A DNA stretch of 64,000 nt from Clostridium sp. Marseille-P2415 (GCF_900155545.1 NZ_LT732526.1:2153747-2217746); one strand, 5' to 3'. Shown: positions 17,828 to 27,299, counted from the stretch's first letter. The notes: a model not told the origin generated them from the sequence alone. Made by a program: numbers and translations.

Positions 17828-18348
17828 GCTTCCACCTCAACTTCCTTCCATATAACTCCGATCACATTTCTGCGCAGCAGGCTTTCCACTACCTCTAAGC
17901 TAACAAGCGGATTGGGAAATCTCTTATCATTCAGCAGGAACACCTTATGTTCCCCAACCTTTTTCGGGTCCAGAACCAGCCTCTTTACACTTCCGTTGGA
18001 ATAAAATTCCGTCTGACCGGAAAACATGTCCAGACGTTCCAGTAGGAGGTGGTGGTAAACCATAATCGTCTCCTGTTCCTTACTTGCAACGGTTACTGTC
18101 TTAAATATCATATCGTCCTCATACATATCCAGCACTTTTTTTACCTTATCCGAGACTAAGTAAACCGGACTCTGTATGAAATCAGGCGCTGTTTCCCCGC
18201 TGTCCTCTGTCAGATACATCATGTTTGATTCCGCCAGTTTTTCTGCATCCTCCTTATAGAAGATATGTCTGGGGCCGCAGATATCAAAGTCACGGAAACG
18301 GATCTGATCCTGCAGGGACTTGTCCTGCTCCATCGTAAAAAATCTCAT
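17815..18348 (-). CDS. Imm11/DUF1629-like protein, presumed effector adaptor
   Basis: A 177-residue protein homologous to the gene at 32116-32685. Shared features are a central SPVYLVSDKVKKVLDMYE-type segment, a FYSNGSVKRLVLDPKKVGEHKVFLL region and a C-terminal VVESLLRR near the end. The general pattern resembles the Imm11 (DUF1629) family. Here it is coupled to the pentapeptide gene (stop and start share a base) and precedes a PAAR-like effector. Because the same pair, pentapeptide plus Imm11-like, recurs before other cargo, I infer a loading or adaptor role rather than immunity. The family assignment is tentative. Confidence 0.55.
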   Translation of the reverse strand: MRFFTMEQDKSLQDQIRFRDFDICGPRHIFYKEDAEKLAESNMMYLTEDSGETAPDFIQSPVYLVSDKVKKVLDMYEDDMIFKTVTVASKEQETIMVYHHLLLERLDMFSGQTEFYSNGSVKRLVLDPKKVGEHKVFLLNDKRFPNPLVSLEVVESLLRRNVIGVIWKEVEVEAWQN

Positions 18349-19316
18349 TATTTTGCCCCCCTGTCGATCAAAATTGTCTGAAGCTGTTCCGGCTCCAGGT
18401 GAAGAAAAGGCACATCCTTCTCCATAAAGATAGAATAGGACAGGTCTGCACCACTAAAATCATTGTCTTCCCATACGCAATTGACGAAGTCTGCCTGTCG
18501 CATCACCGCATTCTGGAAGCTGCAGGCCTTTATCGTACAGTTTTTAAACTGTGCACCGGATAAATCTGCCTCAGTAAAACGCAAATTTGTCAGAGAGCAG
18601 TTCTCAAACTGGCTGAAAAGCAATAGCTTTCCCCTGCAGTCCGAATCTCTTAATTCCGCCTGATACCAAAATTTAGAAACCATTGCAGTCTCCTGCTCAC
18701 CGGTCAGACGAAGTGCCCTGTCCCAGTCCTTCTGCTCTTTTTTCTCCCGGTCCACGCAGGCAATGAGCTCGCTTGCATCCCGGTATTCCCCCCAGTAGAT
18801 CCCCCAGGTATCAAGTTTTGGAATGTCGGCGAAATCCCGGTTTTCTTCAATATCGCGGAATAGGAACCGAAGCTGCCCTGCCAATATCTGATTCCACTCC
18901 ATGGCAGTCTCCAGCAGAAAATTGGATATATCATGGCGGCCGACCTTACCCATATATTTCCTTTCGTCCAGTTCCAGACGCTCCCTGATTTCATCGAGCA
19001 TGGAAAAGAGAAAATCTAAGGAAAACGTCACCTCTGCAGGCGACCTATCCATATACCACCTGGCATCCATTGCCTGAGCCAGCACGTTATATTCTTTCTT
19101 CAATATGTCAATCCGCAGAAGTGAAAAATAGAAAAACATGATTTTTTCTTTCTCTCCCCGGGTTATCTCTTCCCTAAGAGAAGAAAAAGCCTGTTTGATC
19201 ACGTTTGACACTTCCTCTGCCTTTTCCTGCAGTTCCATGAAAAACTGCCTTTTTTTCTCTTCCAGATAGTCTTTTTCTTCCTCTTTCCATTTCTCCAATG
19301 CTTCCTGTCTTGTCAT
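18348..19316 (-). CDS. pentapeptide-repeat protein, presumed cargo adaptor
   Basis: A 322-residue protein. The N-terminal two thirds is helical (KWKEEEKDYLEEKKRQFFMEL, a central helical domain). The C-terminal third has pentapeptide repeats: NCSLTNLRFTEADLSGAQFKN, KACSFQNAVMRQADFVNC, DNDFSGADLSYSIF. It ends with a helix (LEPEQLQTILIDRG), also present in the other two pentapeptide proteins of the window. Pentapeptide units fold as a quadrilateral beta-helix. In type VI systems, pentapeptide-containing adaptors load effectors onto VgrG, and the position between VgrG (19326-20735) and a PAAR-like effector fits that role. ATG 19316 follows AGGAGG. Confidence 0.72.
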   Translation of the reverse strand: MTRQEALEKWKEEEKDYLEEKKRQFFMELQEKAEEVSNVIKQAFSSLREEITRGEKEKIMFFYFSLLRIDILKKEYNVLAQAMDARWYMDRSPAEVTFSLDFLFSMLDEIRERLELDERKYMGKVGRHDISNFLLETAMEWNQILAGQLRFLFRDIEENRDFADIPKLDTWGIYWGEYRDASELIACVDREKKEQKDWDRALRLTGEQETAMVSKFWYQAELRDSDCRGKLLLFSQFENCSLTNLRFTEADLSGAQFKNCTIKACSFQNAVMRQADFVNCVWEDNDFSGADLSYSIFMEKDVPFLHLEPEQLQTILIDRGAK

Positions 19317-19325
19317 GCAAACCTC

Positions 19326-20735
19326 CTAATCCACTTTTACCTCAGTTCCCTGGATATATAACTTGCCATCGGCAGGCATCTGTATCGTACCTCCCTTGAC
19401 ACAAGATACTACTGCAGTCTCAAGTGCCTTTAATGAAACTGCTTCCTCTGCTGCTATTTCCAGATTATTTTCAGCCGCAATGTTAATGGTTCCTTTTGCA
19501 TTAAGGGTAACATCCCCGTCCTTTCCGATCTTTACACTGGCCGAACCGCCGCTGCATGCAAGATAAACGCCGTCTTCCGCCAGCTTCATTTCCTGACCGT
19601 AAGGATTGCTCAAATACTTTGTAGAAGGACTTCCCATTCGGTCAGGCACTCCACCGTTCTTTCCGTCATAGGAGCTGACTGCGCTGACTGCAATGGCATC
19701 CTTTGTGTATTTCGAAGGAAAATAAACCCGGACGTTGTCCCCCTTTTCCGGCATATAATACCAACCGCTCCCATCGGTTGATGCGGACAGAGTTGAGAAC
19801 GGAAACCAGTACACATCTTCGGTTCCTGACTCATGATCAATGTCCAAATGAATCTTGATCCTGGTTCCTGCCACCTCCAGGACGGTTCCCTGAAGAGCCA
19901 CTCCAATCAGGTGCATGGGATATTTCATTCTGGCAAGGATCCCCTCTTTCTTTTGAAGCTGGCATCGGCAATATATCAGCCCCCGTACCAGTTCATAGGA
20001 AAAGCTGCGGATTACAAACTTCCGTCCTTTATCCTCTATCTGCTCAAAAAATTCCGGTACATGGTTGGTCTCAATGTCCATTATAAGGAAATCATTATCA
20101 TGAACCGTTCCTCCCTGCAAAAGCCAATAGCTGTACTCTCCCATTTCTTTCCGGAATCCTGTCTTTTCATATTCCCATTTTCCCTGGGGAATTTCCGGAA
20201 CTCCTCCGTACAGCTTTATGGAATCTGCCCCGGGACGGCATGCAAGGACAGCATTCAGCATGGAGAGCATTCGCTTTAGAAATTCCCAATCTGTTTCCTT
20301 ATACTGGACTGCAATTTCTCCCAATGGCCGGTCCGGTATGGACAGTTTGATGTCACTTCCCGGATATTCAGACAGGATCGTCTGAAACAGCTGGCTGTAA
20401 GTCATGTTCACATCCTGGAAAGATCTGGACCGCTTTTTTTGATCCATCAGTATGCTTCTGCTCTTGACCTCTGCCGAAATCTTAACCGTCTCCCCTGCTC
20501 CGGCCACACTTACTTTTGTTAAAATCCCGGAAAATAAAAGATTTCCCTCTCCTACGCATACGGTTATGGAATCATTTTCCGAAAACCGGAACAATGTCTC
20601 TTCTCCATTCTCTCCGGCGAGATAGCCGCTAAGCCACAGATTCCCATGACCACCCGGCGAACAGTCTATTTTAAGCTCTGTCAGATCCTTTACCGGAATT
20701 CCATTTATAACAATCTGTTCCACCGCATATGCCAT
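19326..20735 (-). CDS. VgrG-like spike protein 4
   Basis: A 469-residue VgrG/phage gpD-like protein. The N-terminal gp27-like half contains VQYKETDWEFLKRMLSML. The OB-fold segment has FPFSTLSASTDGSGWYYMPEKGDNVRVYFP. The C-terminal beta-prism part has repeated strand motifs (MKLAEDGVYLACSGGSASVKIG, DVTLNAKGTINIAA). This protein should trimerise as a spike puncturing the target. The start is ATG 20735 behind TAGGAGG. It follows another VgrG-like gene (20747-22195) by 11 bases and precedes the pentapeptide/Imm11-like/toxin-44 cargo set, so it is probably the carrier of that effector. Confidence 0.88.
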   Translation of the reverse strand: MAYAVEQIVINGIPVKDLTELKIDCSPGGHGNLWLSGYLAGENGEETLFRFSENDSITVCVGEGNLLFSGILTKVSVAGAGETVKISAEVKSRSILMDQKKRSRSFQDVNMTYSQLFQTILSEYPGSDIKLSIPDRPLGEIAVQYKETDWEFLKRMLSMLNAVLACRPGADSIKLYGGVPEIPQGKWEYEKTGFRKEMGEYSYWLLQGGTVHDNDFLIMDIETNHVPEFFEQIEDKGRKFVIRSFSYELVRGLIYCRCQLQKKEGILARMKYPMHLIGVALQGTVLEVAGTRIKIHLDIDHESGTEDVYWFPFSTLSASTDGSGWYYMPEKGDNVRVYFPSKYTKDAIAVSAVSSYDGKNGGVPDRMGSPSTKYLSNPYGQEMKLAEDGVYLACSGGSASVKIGKDGDVTLNAKGTINIAAENNLEIAAEEAVSLKALETAVVSCVKGGTIQMPADGKLYIQGTEVKVD

Positions 20736-20746
20736 AAAACCGCCTC

Positions 20747-22195
20747 CTAATTCTCATGAATCTCATCTCCGTGAAGTCCCACCGTTCCCTTTTTTACCTC
20801 AATATCAGCTCCTGACTGGCAGGATACCTGGATTGCAGTCTGTGATTTGATCGTCAGGTCTTTTTTAGCCGTAATGTTTAAACTCTCTGCAGCCAGGACC
20901 GTGATATCTTTCAATGCGTTCAGGATCACTTCTCCATTTTTCTTTAGAAGAATGCTTCCCTGGCTCTTCCCTGCCGCAATTAGGACCCCCTCTTCTGTCA
21001 TCTGCACCTGGTTTCCCTGAGCCGTCTGGATGTTTCTGTGATTGGGATTTCCCATGGAATCTGATGAATTTCCCGCCTGTGGCTCATGTCCCTTAACGTT
21101 TGTCACCACGTAAGCTTCCTTTTCATCGTCAACCGGGAAATAAACCCGGACGCTCTCTCCGTTCTCCGGCATACAATACCAACCGCTTCCGTCGGAGGAA
21201 GCCGCAACGGTAGAAAAGGGGAACCAGTATTTTTCTCCGTTACCCGCCTCTATATCCATATTCACCTGCACCTGATTTCTCTTTACGGCAGCGATTACGC
21301 CGTCAATGGAAATCCCTGTAATTTTCCCGTTGTAATATGGCAGTATTTTCAGGCTCTCTTTCTGTCTGAGACGGTACCGGTTTTTTAGCAGTCCATCCTC
21401 CAGTCTCCGCACTGCCGATTCTATGTACCAGGAAGTACCTTTATAGATAATCTGGCTTCCAATGGAAGCAATGTCGTAGGTTTCTACCTCGTAAACTGTA
21501 TTTTGGGATTTTGTCACTTCTCCGAGCCCATTTTCCTTCATCGCCTCAAGCTGTATAAAGTCCTGGGAAAGCTTATAGGGAAGCCTGTTCCAATCCCGGT
21601 CTTCCGGCTTTGGAGACAGTCCAGCCTCAAAACGGATATCAGGAAATGCAGGGTCCGGATAAAGATTCTCCTTGTATTTGGATAAAAAACGCTTTAAAAA
21701 CTCCCAGTCCGTTTCCTCATACTGGACAACCAGCTGACCGATTGGTGTATCCGGTATATGGATCATGTAGTCAGAACCTGCATAAGTACTCATTACCTGG
21801 CCGATCAGCTGGCGGACTCCCATCTGAGGGTTTTGAAAGATGCGTTTTCTCCGTTCCACATCCATCTGACGGGTTCCATCCCAGGCTTCCATTATGACCA
21901 CATGTTCATCGCCATCCTTATCCATTGCGATCCTGTCCAGCACACCGTAGAACAGTACGTGATCCTTCCCGTCTTTCCGGTATACCAGGGAAACGTTATC
22001 CCTGATTTCATGAAAATCATTTTCATCCATCTCACTGTCTAAAACAGCTTCCACATACAAAGATGCATGTTCTCCCGGTTTTTCATTGATCCTGATCCTT
22101 CGGAAATAAGCGATCCCCATGGCCCCCAGAAAGAGGTCTTTGTAGGTAACTGCCCCATTGTCATTCGGATCGTCCTTCTTTTCCATGCTCTCCAC
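20747..22195 (-). CDS. VgrG-like spike protein 3
   Basis: A 482-residue VgrG-like protein with VQYEETDWEFLKRFLSKY in the gp27-like half, WFPFSTVAASSDGSGWYCMPENGESVRVYFP in the OB-fold region split around residue 325, and C-terminal strand repeats (ILLKKNGEVILNALKDITVLAA). It overlaps the 220-residue gene upstream by 35 bases. A GTG at 22195 preceded by GGGGGTGG is the likely start, with ATG 22186 an alternative. It sits directly after the three baseplate-like genes and has no separate cargo before the next VgrG, so it may be a structural hub spike rather than an effector carrier. Confidence 0.86.
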   Translation of the reverse strand: MESMEKKDDPNDNGAVTYKDLFLGAMGIAYFRRIRINEKPGEHASLYVEAVLDSEMDENDFHEIRDNVSLVYRKDGKDHVLFYGVLDRIAMDKDGDEHVVIMEAWDGTRQMDVERRKRIFQNPQMGVRQLIGQVMSTYAGSDYMIHIPDTPIGQLVVQYEETDWEFLKRFLSKYKENLYPDPAFPDIRFEAGLSPKPEDRDWNRLPYKLSQDFIQLEAMKENGLGEVTKSQNTVYEVETYDIASIGSQIIYKGTSWYIESAVRRLEDGLLKNRYRLRQKESLKILPYYNGKITGISIDGVIAAVKRNQVQVNMDIEAGNGEKYWFPFSTVAASSDGSGWYCMPENGESVRVYFPVDDEKEAYVVTNVKGHEPQAGNSSDSMGNPNHRNIQTAQGNQVQMTEEGVLIAAGKSQGSILLKKNGEVILNALKDITVLAAESLNITAKKDLTIKSQTAIQVSCQSGADIEVKKGTVGLHGDEIHEN

Positions 22196-22823
22196 TTAAG
22201 CCACCCCCTTCTCTGTCAGTCAGACAGTTGTTAAGCGCCACCACCATAGCTTCCAGGAAGATTCCATAAGTATCCTGTTCCTCCTTCATGCAATTGTAAT
22301 TTCCTGTAAGCTGCTCTTCCTTTCCTCTCATTCGAAATACGATATTATATAGCCAGCCTTTTCCTGTCGGTACGTCGAAACAGATATACTCCACGTGATC
22401 CAGCTGCTTTTTCTTTACGATTCTGGCGTGCATCCGGTTGGCTGCCATACCGTTAACGAGCATGTTGGCCCATTGGTTTAAAGACATGGGCTTTATGCGT
22501 TCCCTGGGCCAGGATATGATCTGGCTTACTTCATGGGTATGATTGACATAAATAATCCCTTCCTGATCCTCCTTAGATGCCTGGTAAAAACTTTTAAAAA
22601 CTACAAGAGGAATATGACCGCCCGAGTATTCCCGCGTCTCAAATTCAAACAGTTCTCCGTTTTCAAGCCGCATTTTCCCCGCCATGATACCATCGAGAGC
22701 TTCTTCTAAGGTCAGTTTCTTTTCCGGTGCCTTTTCTTTTTCCCTCTCCGACTGCTCCCTTTCTTCCTTTTCTTTTTGCCTCCTTGCACGTTCCAAAAGT
22801 GCAATCTTTTCATCCAGATTCAT
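22161..22823 (-). CDS. unknown protein with a DcrB/DUF1795-like C-terminal domain, possible chaperone
   Basis: A 220-residue protein. The first about 35 residues are a charged Glu/Arg/Lys helix, probably coiled coil. The rest looks like an alpha/beta domain with GGHIPLVVFKSFYQ, SLNQWANMLVNGM and a terminal NIVFRMRGKEEQLTGNYNC-type strand pair followed by a helix. The layout resembles DcrB/DUF1795 proteins, which include Eag chaperones of type VI effectors, but I see no diagnostic motif. It lies between the baseplate-like genes and VgrG 3. A chaperone or minor baseplate part is the best guess. Confidence 0.4.
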   Translation of the reverse strand: MNLDEKIALLERARRQKEKEEREQSEREKEKAPEKKLTLEEALDGIMAGKMRLENGELFEFETREYSGGHIPLVVFKSFYQASKEDQEGIIYVNHTHEVSQIISWPRERIKPMSLNQWANMLVNGMAANRMHARIVKKKQLDHVEYICFDVPTGKGWLYNIVFRMRGKEEQLTGNYNCMKEEQDTYGIFLEAMVVALNNCLTDREGGGLSGEHGKEGRSE

Positions 22824-22838
22824 CTTTTCCCCTCCTGT

Positions 22839-23615
22839 CTACAGCAGCATAACGCTTCTCTTTCCCTGGCTGCTTAAGCCTCGTCTAGTTTCTCCGTTTC
22901 TCTGATTTTTCAAAGTTTCCAAAAGTCCTCTGTATATCCCTGCATTTCCTTTGTTTTCATAATCCTCTCCCTGCCGGGCGGAAAGATATTCCCGGAGGCA
23001 GTCAGCCGTTACAAGGCCATGGCTCGACAGTGCGGTCATGGAAAAGCTTGCGTCTAAGGGATCTGATGGCCGGCTTCGCATCATTTCCTTTGAAAACTGT
23101 CTGACGATCTGCGGATTTAACGTGCTTCCTCCAGCCGCAGCATAGGGCTGGTGAACCAGATTTATGGTATCATATTCCGTGGAATAGTCCTCAAGATTCT
23201 CATGACTGTCCCGGAGCCTGGCACCTTCCTGAAGCCGGAACCTGCAAAGTTCAATCTCACACGCCGGATCCGGTTTCTTATCCTCCAAAAGGATTCTTGT
23301 GTTTCCCACGATCTTTCCTGCCTCTCTGACCTCAGCCAGAAATTGCACCTTTAAATAACGTACTCTGTCCTCTGCTTTGCATTCCAACACATAAGGCTGC
23401 TCCATAAAATAAAGGCTTCCCTTCCGGTAAATCATGCCCGGAGAGATCGTCAGCCTTCCGTCATCCCAGGTAATTTGGCATCCGCTTACTACCCCATCGC
23501 CAAATCCCTGAAATGACAAATCAATAAAGTTTTTCGGGTAATCCCTCAGTTTGTCCAGCATCTCAACCCTTAGAAGCCGTTTCTTTTCAAATTGGGGATA
23601 ATCATACTGAAACAT
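22839..23615 (-). CDS. candidate baseplate protein with tail-fibre/TssK-like N-terminus
   Basis: About 258 residues from ATG 23615, chosen because GGGAGG lies seven bases ahead. Longer starts overlap the previous gene. The N-terminal part, FVDLSFQGFGDG-like followed by VVSGCQITWDDGRLTISPGMIYRKG, is the pattern seen at the head-attachment end of phage tail fibre/baseplate proteins and is reminiscent of the TssK shoulder domain. The C-terminal half is helical and ends with a basic tail. It overlaps or abuts the genes on both sides in a tight block of three, between VgrG 2 and VgrG 3. Role inferred from context and motif shape only. Confidence 0.5.
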   Translation of the reverse strand: MFQYDYPQFEKKRLLRVEMLDKLRDYPKNFIDLSFQGFGDGVVSGCQITWDDGRLTISPGMIYRKGSLYFMEQPYVLECKAEDRVRYLKVQFLAEVREAGKIVGNTRILLEDKKPDPACEIELCRFRLQEGARLRDSHENLEDYSTEYDTINLVHQPYAAAGGSTLNPQIVRQFSKEMMRSRPSDPLDASFSMTALSSHGLVTADCLREYLSARQGEDYENKGNAGIYRGLLETLKNQRNGETRRGLSSQGKRSVMLL

Positions 23616-23629
23616 CCCATCGCCTCCCA

Positions 23630-24325
23630 TCAGCACAAAATAATCTCATCCATTAACATGGTTTCTTCCATTCCCATAATTCCAAAATGGTATTCATAAT
23701 AAATATCCACATGATAAGGCAGTTCCACAAACATTTTAATTAAAAAATCCATTTTCTCCACAATGACCTTATCCTTCTTAACACCGATATAGACCAGAAT
23801 CTCAAAGGAATTCTGATTGCTGTGGTATACAATGTTATTGGGAATCAGCGCCTCCATCATATCCTTAAACAGATCCAGGGAGCTTCCCGTTTCATACTGC
23901 TTAAGCAAACCGCTTAAAACGGTTTCCCTTTCATCCCGGTTAAAGAGAGTTATGGCTTCACTCGCCAGCGTGCCAAACGCGTGTTCCGTGAAATCACGGT
24001 AAAGAAGTTTTTTATGATATTCCTCCCTGGTCATGCCGGAAAGTGCATCATTCTGCATCAGCTGGTGAAAAATCAAATGAAAAAGATTTTCCCTGAGCTT
24101 TGGAAACTCCTTTAAATCCGGCTGGAAGAAATCCTTAAAAATGTTGTAAAACCGATAATATGGATTGATTTCAACGGCCGCCCCCTCTTCCACCTCTTTT
24201 TGATTCAGATAGGGACTCGATAATTCCATATAAGTGCTGAATTCATGGGGCATCTGAAACCGGATGCTCTTTTCCGGCACTTCCTGCTTTTTTAATTGCA
24301 GCATTAATTCCCATAAATAGTTCAT
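23630..24325 (-). CDS. candidate baseplate component, unknown family
   Basis: About 231 residues starting at ATG 24325, whose ATGA overlaps the stop of the upstream gene and is preceded by GGAGG. No signal or membrane segment. The middle is helical (FYNIFKDFFQPDLKEFPKLRENLFHLIFHQLMQ split across 75-105), and the end has a strand-rich region (NSFEILVYIGVKKDKVIVEKM) followed by an aromatic YHVDIYYEYHFGIMG motif. No match to a T6SS subunit is recognisable. The translational coupling to both neighbours and the position among spike genes argue for a structural subunit made in stoichiometry with them. Confidence 0.45.
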   Translation of the reverse strand: MNYLWELMLQLKKQEVPEKSIRFQMPHEFSTYMELSSPYLNQKEVEEGAAVEINPYYRFYNIFKDFFQPDLKEFPKLRENLFHLIFHQLMQNDALSGMTREEYHKKLLYRDFTEHAFGTLASEAITLFNRDERETVLSGLLKQYETGSSLDLFKDMMEALIPNNIVYHSNQNSFEILVYIGVKKDKVIVEKMDFLIKMFVELPYHVDIYYEYHFGIMGMEETMLMDEIILC

Positions 24326-25611
24326 ACAAGCCTGCCTCCGCATTCATACTCGGGATACAGTTCCTGTACTTCTGAGGTAATAAAGCTTGCCAGATCCCTT
24401 AAAAGCCATGTTTCCTTTCCTTTTGGCTTAAAATATACGGTAAGCTGCTTTTTTCCTTCCCTGTCCCGGATCTCATCTTCCATAAAAAAATTCATGGGGT
24501 AGGTTTCCAATGATTCCTGACCTTTTTCTGTCAGGGCACAATCCTGGTATTCAATATAATCCTCCAGGCCAAATCCGCGGATAAACCGTTCCAGTTCTCC
24601 TTTTGTTTTAACCATCTGCCCTGTTTTTCTCTGAAAACGCTCCGCAAATCCGTCTTTTCTTAAATTCTCCATGACCGGATATGTATAACGGTCGATCTTA
24701 TGGTCCACGCCGCTCCGGATCATGTACACATCCCATTTCTTTGCATTTGCAACCTGACCGGTAACCAAAAGCTTGTCTCCGCTCTGGCGGACATTCCGGA
24801 TCCCTGCCTTTTCTTCTACCAGGTAAGCATGTTCCGTTCCATAATCCCGGATGGATATGACATGTTCAAAATTTTCATAGTCACCGCAGGCCACAGGAAA
24901 CCCCACACTTTCCAGCTTTAAATGCCGTATGTTCCATATGGGTACCATGTCGTAATGGATAAACCGGTTGTACTCCCCAAAATCGGCTCCGAAATTTGTC
25001 ACAGTTTCCCCGTCCTTTGCCTCGTCCGGAAGGCTGGTAATACAGATGTCTGCCATTTTAAAAAGATAGGGAGCATTGATGGTTTTCCACGGGATGCCGT
25101 TTTTCATAAACAGGTGATAAAGATGTTCCATTTCTTTCCGATAACGCCCGCTTGGTTCCAGCCGGATACTTACCGGATATTCTTCGCCTGCTTTCAATAT
25201 TCCGGTATAGTCTTCCTGGTTTTTTAATACCTCCGCCACCTTTAGGGCATCACACTCAAGGAATACGGTAGCCAGACGGAATTTCCCCTCTTCCTTCAGC
25301 TTCTTCCTCACATCGGAAATCTCATAGGAGGGATTCTCCAAATCTTCTTCACACATGGGAGACATCAGATGATGGGATTGATCCAGAAACGTCCGCTCCA
25401 TCAGTCCGGTCCGGATCAGATAACGGTTGATATCGTATACCAGATCGTTCATCACCCGTTCCTCCAGCATCCGGTACATCCGGACGTTGGTTTCATATAG
25501 CTCCAGAAATACGCCCTCCATTAAATTTTTAAATACGATCCGTTCCTCTAAATTGCTGATTGACCGGATTTCCTCCCGGATCATTGCCTTCATTTCTTCG
25601 ATCTGATCCAT
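24322..25611 (-). CDS. candidate baseplate component, unknown family
   Basis: A 429-residue soluble protein. The N-terminal about 100 residues are helical (EEMKAMIREEIRSISNLEER). The middle contains LYHLFMKNGIPWKTINAPYL and FKMADICITSLPDE, and the C-terminus has strands such as KQLTVYFKPKGKETWLL. The PW-x-T-x-N-x-PYL segment is reminiscent of TssF/TssK-type baseplate proteins but is not diagnostic. The start ATG overlaps the stop of VgrG 2 (TGATG). It is the first of three coupled genes likely to build the baseplate or wedge. Confidence 0.48.
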   Translation of the reverse strand: MDQIEEMKAMIREEIRSISNLEERIVFKNLMEGVFLELYETNVRMYRMLEERVMNDLVYDINRYLIRTGLMERTFLDQSHHLMSPMCEEDLENPSYEISDVRKKLKEEGKFRLATVFLECDALKVAEVLKNQEDYTGILKAGEEYPVSIRLEPSGRYRKEMEHLYHLFMKNGIPWKTINAPYLFKMADICITSLPDEAKDGETVTNFGADFGEYNRFIHYDMVPIWNIRHLKLESVGFPVACGDYENFEHVISIRDYGTEHAYLVEEKAGIRNVRQSGDKLLVTGQVANAKKWDVYMIRSGVDHKIDRYTYPVMENLRKDGFAERFQRKTGQMVKTKGELERFIRGFGLEDYIEYQDCALTEKGQESLETYPMNFFMEDEIRDREGKKQLTVYFKPKGKETWLLRDLASFITSEVQELYPEYECGGRLV

Positions 25612-27299
25612 CACTTCTTCGCCTCCTGCCTCTTATTTCCATTCCTGTTTTCTCCATATGAGAATGAATGGAACAATGCATCACTATTCTGAAACAGTCC
25701 TGCTTTTATTGGATTCTGGTTATCCTGATATTCACTTTTTTCTGCTGGTGTTGTATTTGGTTTTACAAACTGGCTCATTACTTTTTCTGCCGCACTATAA
25801 TCCTGTTTCCCTGTCATAGACTGTGAGATAAATTCAACCCCAGCCAATGCCAGTGTTACATCTCTCACTTCGGATGCTCCGCCGCTGCCTCCTTCTATGG
25901 TTGAATCCGCTCCGGCGTTCCCTCCTTTTCCTGTTTTTTTATACAATACTTTGCCCGTACATCTGCACTCAATATTTCCGGACTCGTCAAATTCGATTGC
26001 ATTATTTCCGGTTTTTCCGGCTTTCAATTGAATTCCATTACCAGCTTTTATCTGCAGGCGCTTAAGACCCTCCCCCGCTATTATATTCCCTGAAGCTGAT
26101 AATTTCAGGGTTCCGGCAGAATCCAAACGTAAAATACCATCTGATGTCATTTTAACTGCTGCATTTTCTTTCCCCGTTGAAAATCTGACGCTTTGCATAT
26201 CCATGCAAAGTTCATTGCCATTCTCATTCCTCATAGACTGAATCCTGATTGGTGGATCGTCAGTTTGTGGGACAGTGCCTTCCCTCATGGCAGAGGCTGC
26301 AAATCCATTCCCTTCTTCTTCATCAGGAAAATGAACTTCAACTTTTGCCCCTACCTCAGACATATAATAACCTATCTCATTATTTTCTCCTGCTTCAAAT
26401 GGAAAATATGGCATATTTTGACCAGTGATGTCTTCCATTAAAAAATGAAGCTTTAGTTTGTTACGCTCAATATCAATAATCGATGCCCACTCCCTTGCAT
26501 GGGCTATATGGTAATTTGGTAAATATGAAAATTCTGCTTCCTTGCTGTAGATCAGCTGCATATTGTACTGAATATCTTCTCGATTCGTAACCAGACTGAC
26601 GGATTTAACAAAACATGTTCTACTTTGATTTTTTACCGTATCACCGATTTTATATTTTAAATAAGAACTGATCCAATCTGTTTCCTGCTTCTTTAAAAGG
26701 TTAATTTTTATTGTTTCCGGTTGTTTGTTTATCTCATGGATTTCCTCATGAAGGGGTCTGCCAAATGAAAATTGAATTGTCTCGCCAGCAGGATCAGGAT
26801 TAATCCCATCGTGAAAGTGAGAAGCAAGCCTTTTTATAAACTCCCAGTCCGTTTCATCATACTGAATTAAGAGGTGAGGGATTTTTTTATTTTCTGTCAC
26901 TTTATCTATAAATGAGGAATTTGGATATTCTTTTAGAATTGTGCCGATAACCTCCTGATATGTCATATCCAGGTTTTGAAATACTCTTTTGCGTTTTATC
27001 ATATCCATATGGTAGGTAACCGTAAGCGCTTCCAGATAAAAATAACAAACCTGCATTCTTTCTTCCAAATGCAAATCGGTGATCAGTCCGCAAAAAATCA
27101 AATGTTGGTTTTGATCCTTAACTATTACCTTTTTCTTTTCGTCTAATTGTGATACCAGTTGGTTAAAACGTTCTTCCTGACAAATCCCATTTAACGTCAG
27201 ATGTGCATGCTGATTGATTTCTTCCATGATTATTAAATCATAAATATTGGTCAATTCCATTTCCAGTGATATTGTAAACTCTTTGTATGTATAGTCCAT
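25611..27299 (-). CDS. VgrG-like spike protein 2 with C-terminal extension
   Basis: A 562-residue VgrG-like protein. IQYDETDWEFIKRLASHF marks the gp27-like half and YYMSEVGAKVEVHFPDEEEG the OB-fold segment. The C-terminal beta-prism (ILRLDSAGTLKLSASGNIIA) is followed by about 100 extra residues with a GGNAGADSTIEGGSGG linker and a tail ending NRNGNKRQEAKK. That extension is absent from the other stand-alone spikes. It starts 36 bases after the lipase/PAAR-like effector gene, which is probably its cargo. SD GAGAGGAAG precedes ATG 27299. Confidence 0.88.
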   Translation of the reverse strand: MDYTYKEFTISLEMELTNIYDLIIMEEINQHAHLTLNGICQEERFNQLVSQLDEKKKVIVKDQNQHLIFCGLITDLHLEERMQVCYFYLEALTVTYHMDMIKRKRVFQNLDMTYQEVIGTILKEYPNSSFIDKVTENKKIPHLLIQYDETDWEFIKRLASHFHDGINPDPAGETIQFSFGRPLHEEIHEINKQPETIKINLLKKQETDWISSYLKYKIGDTVKNQSRTCFVKSVSLVTNREDIQYNMQLIYSKEAEFSYLPNYHIAHAREWASIIDIERNKLKLHFLMEDITGQNMPYFPFEAGENNEIGYYMSEVGAKVEVHFPDEEEGNGFAASAMREGTVPQTDDPPIRIQSMRNENGNELCMDMQSVRFSTGKENAAVKMTSDGILRLDSAGTLKLSASGNIIAGEGLKRLQIKAGNGIQLKAGKTGNNAIEFDESGNIECRCTGKVLYKKTGKGGNAGADSTIEGGSGGASEVRDVTLALAGVEFISQSMTGKQDYSAAEKVMSQFVKPNTTPAEKSEYQDNQNPIKAGLFQNSDALFHSFSYGENRNGNKRQEAKK

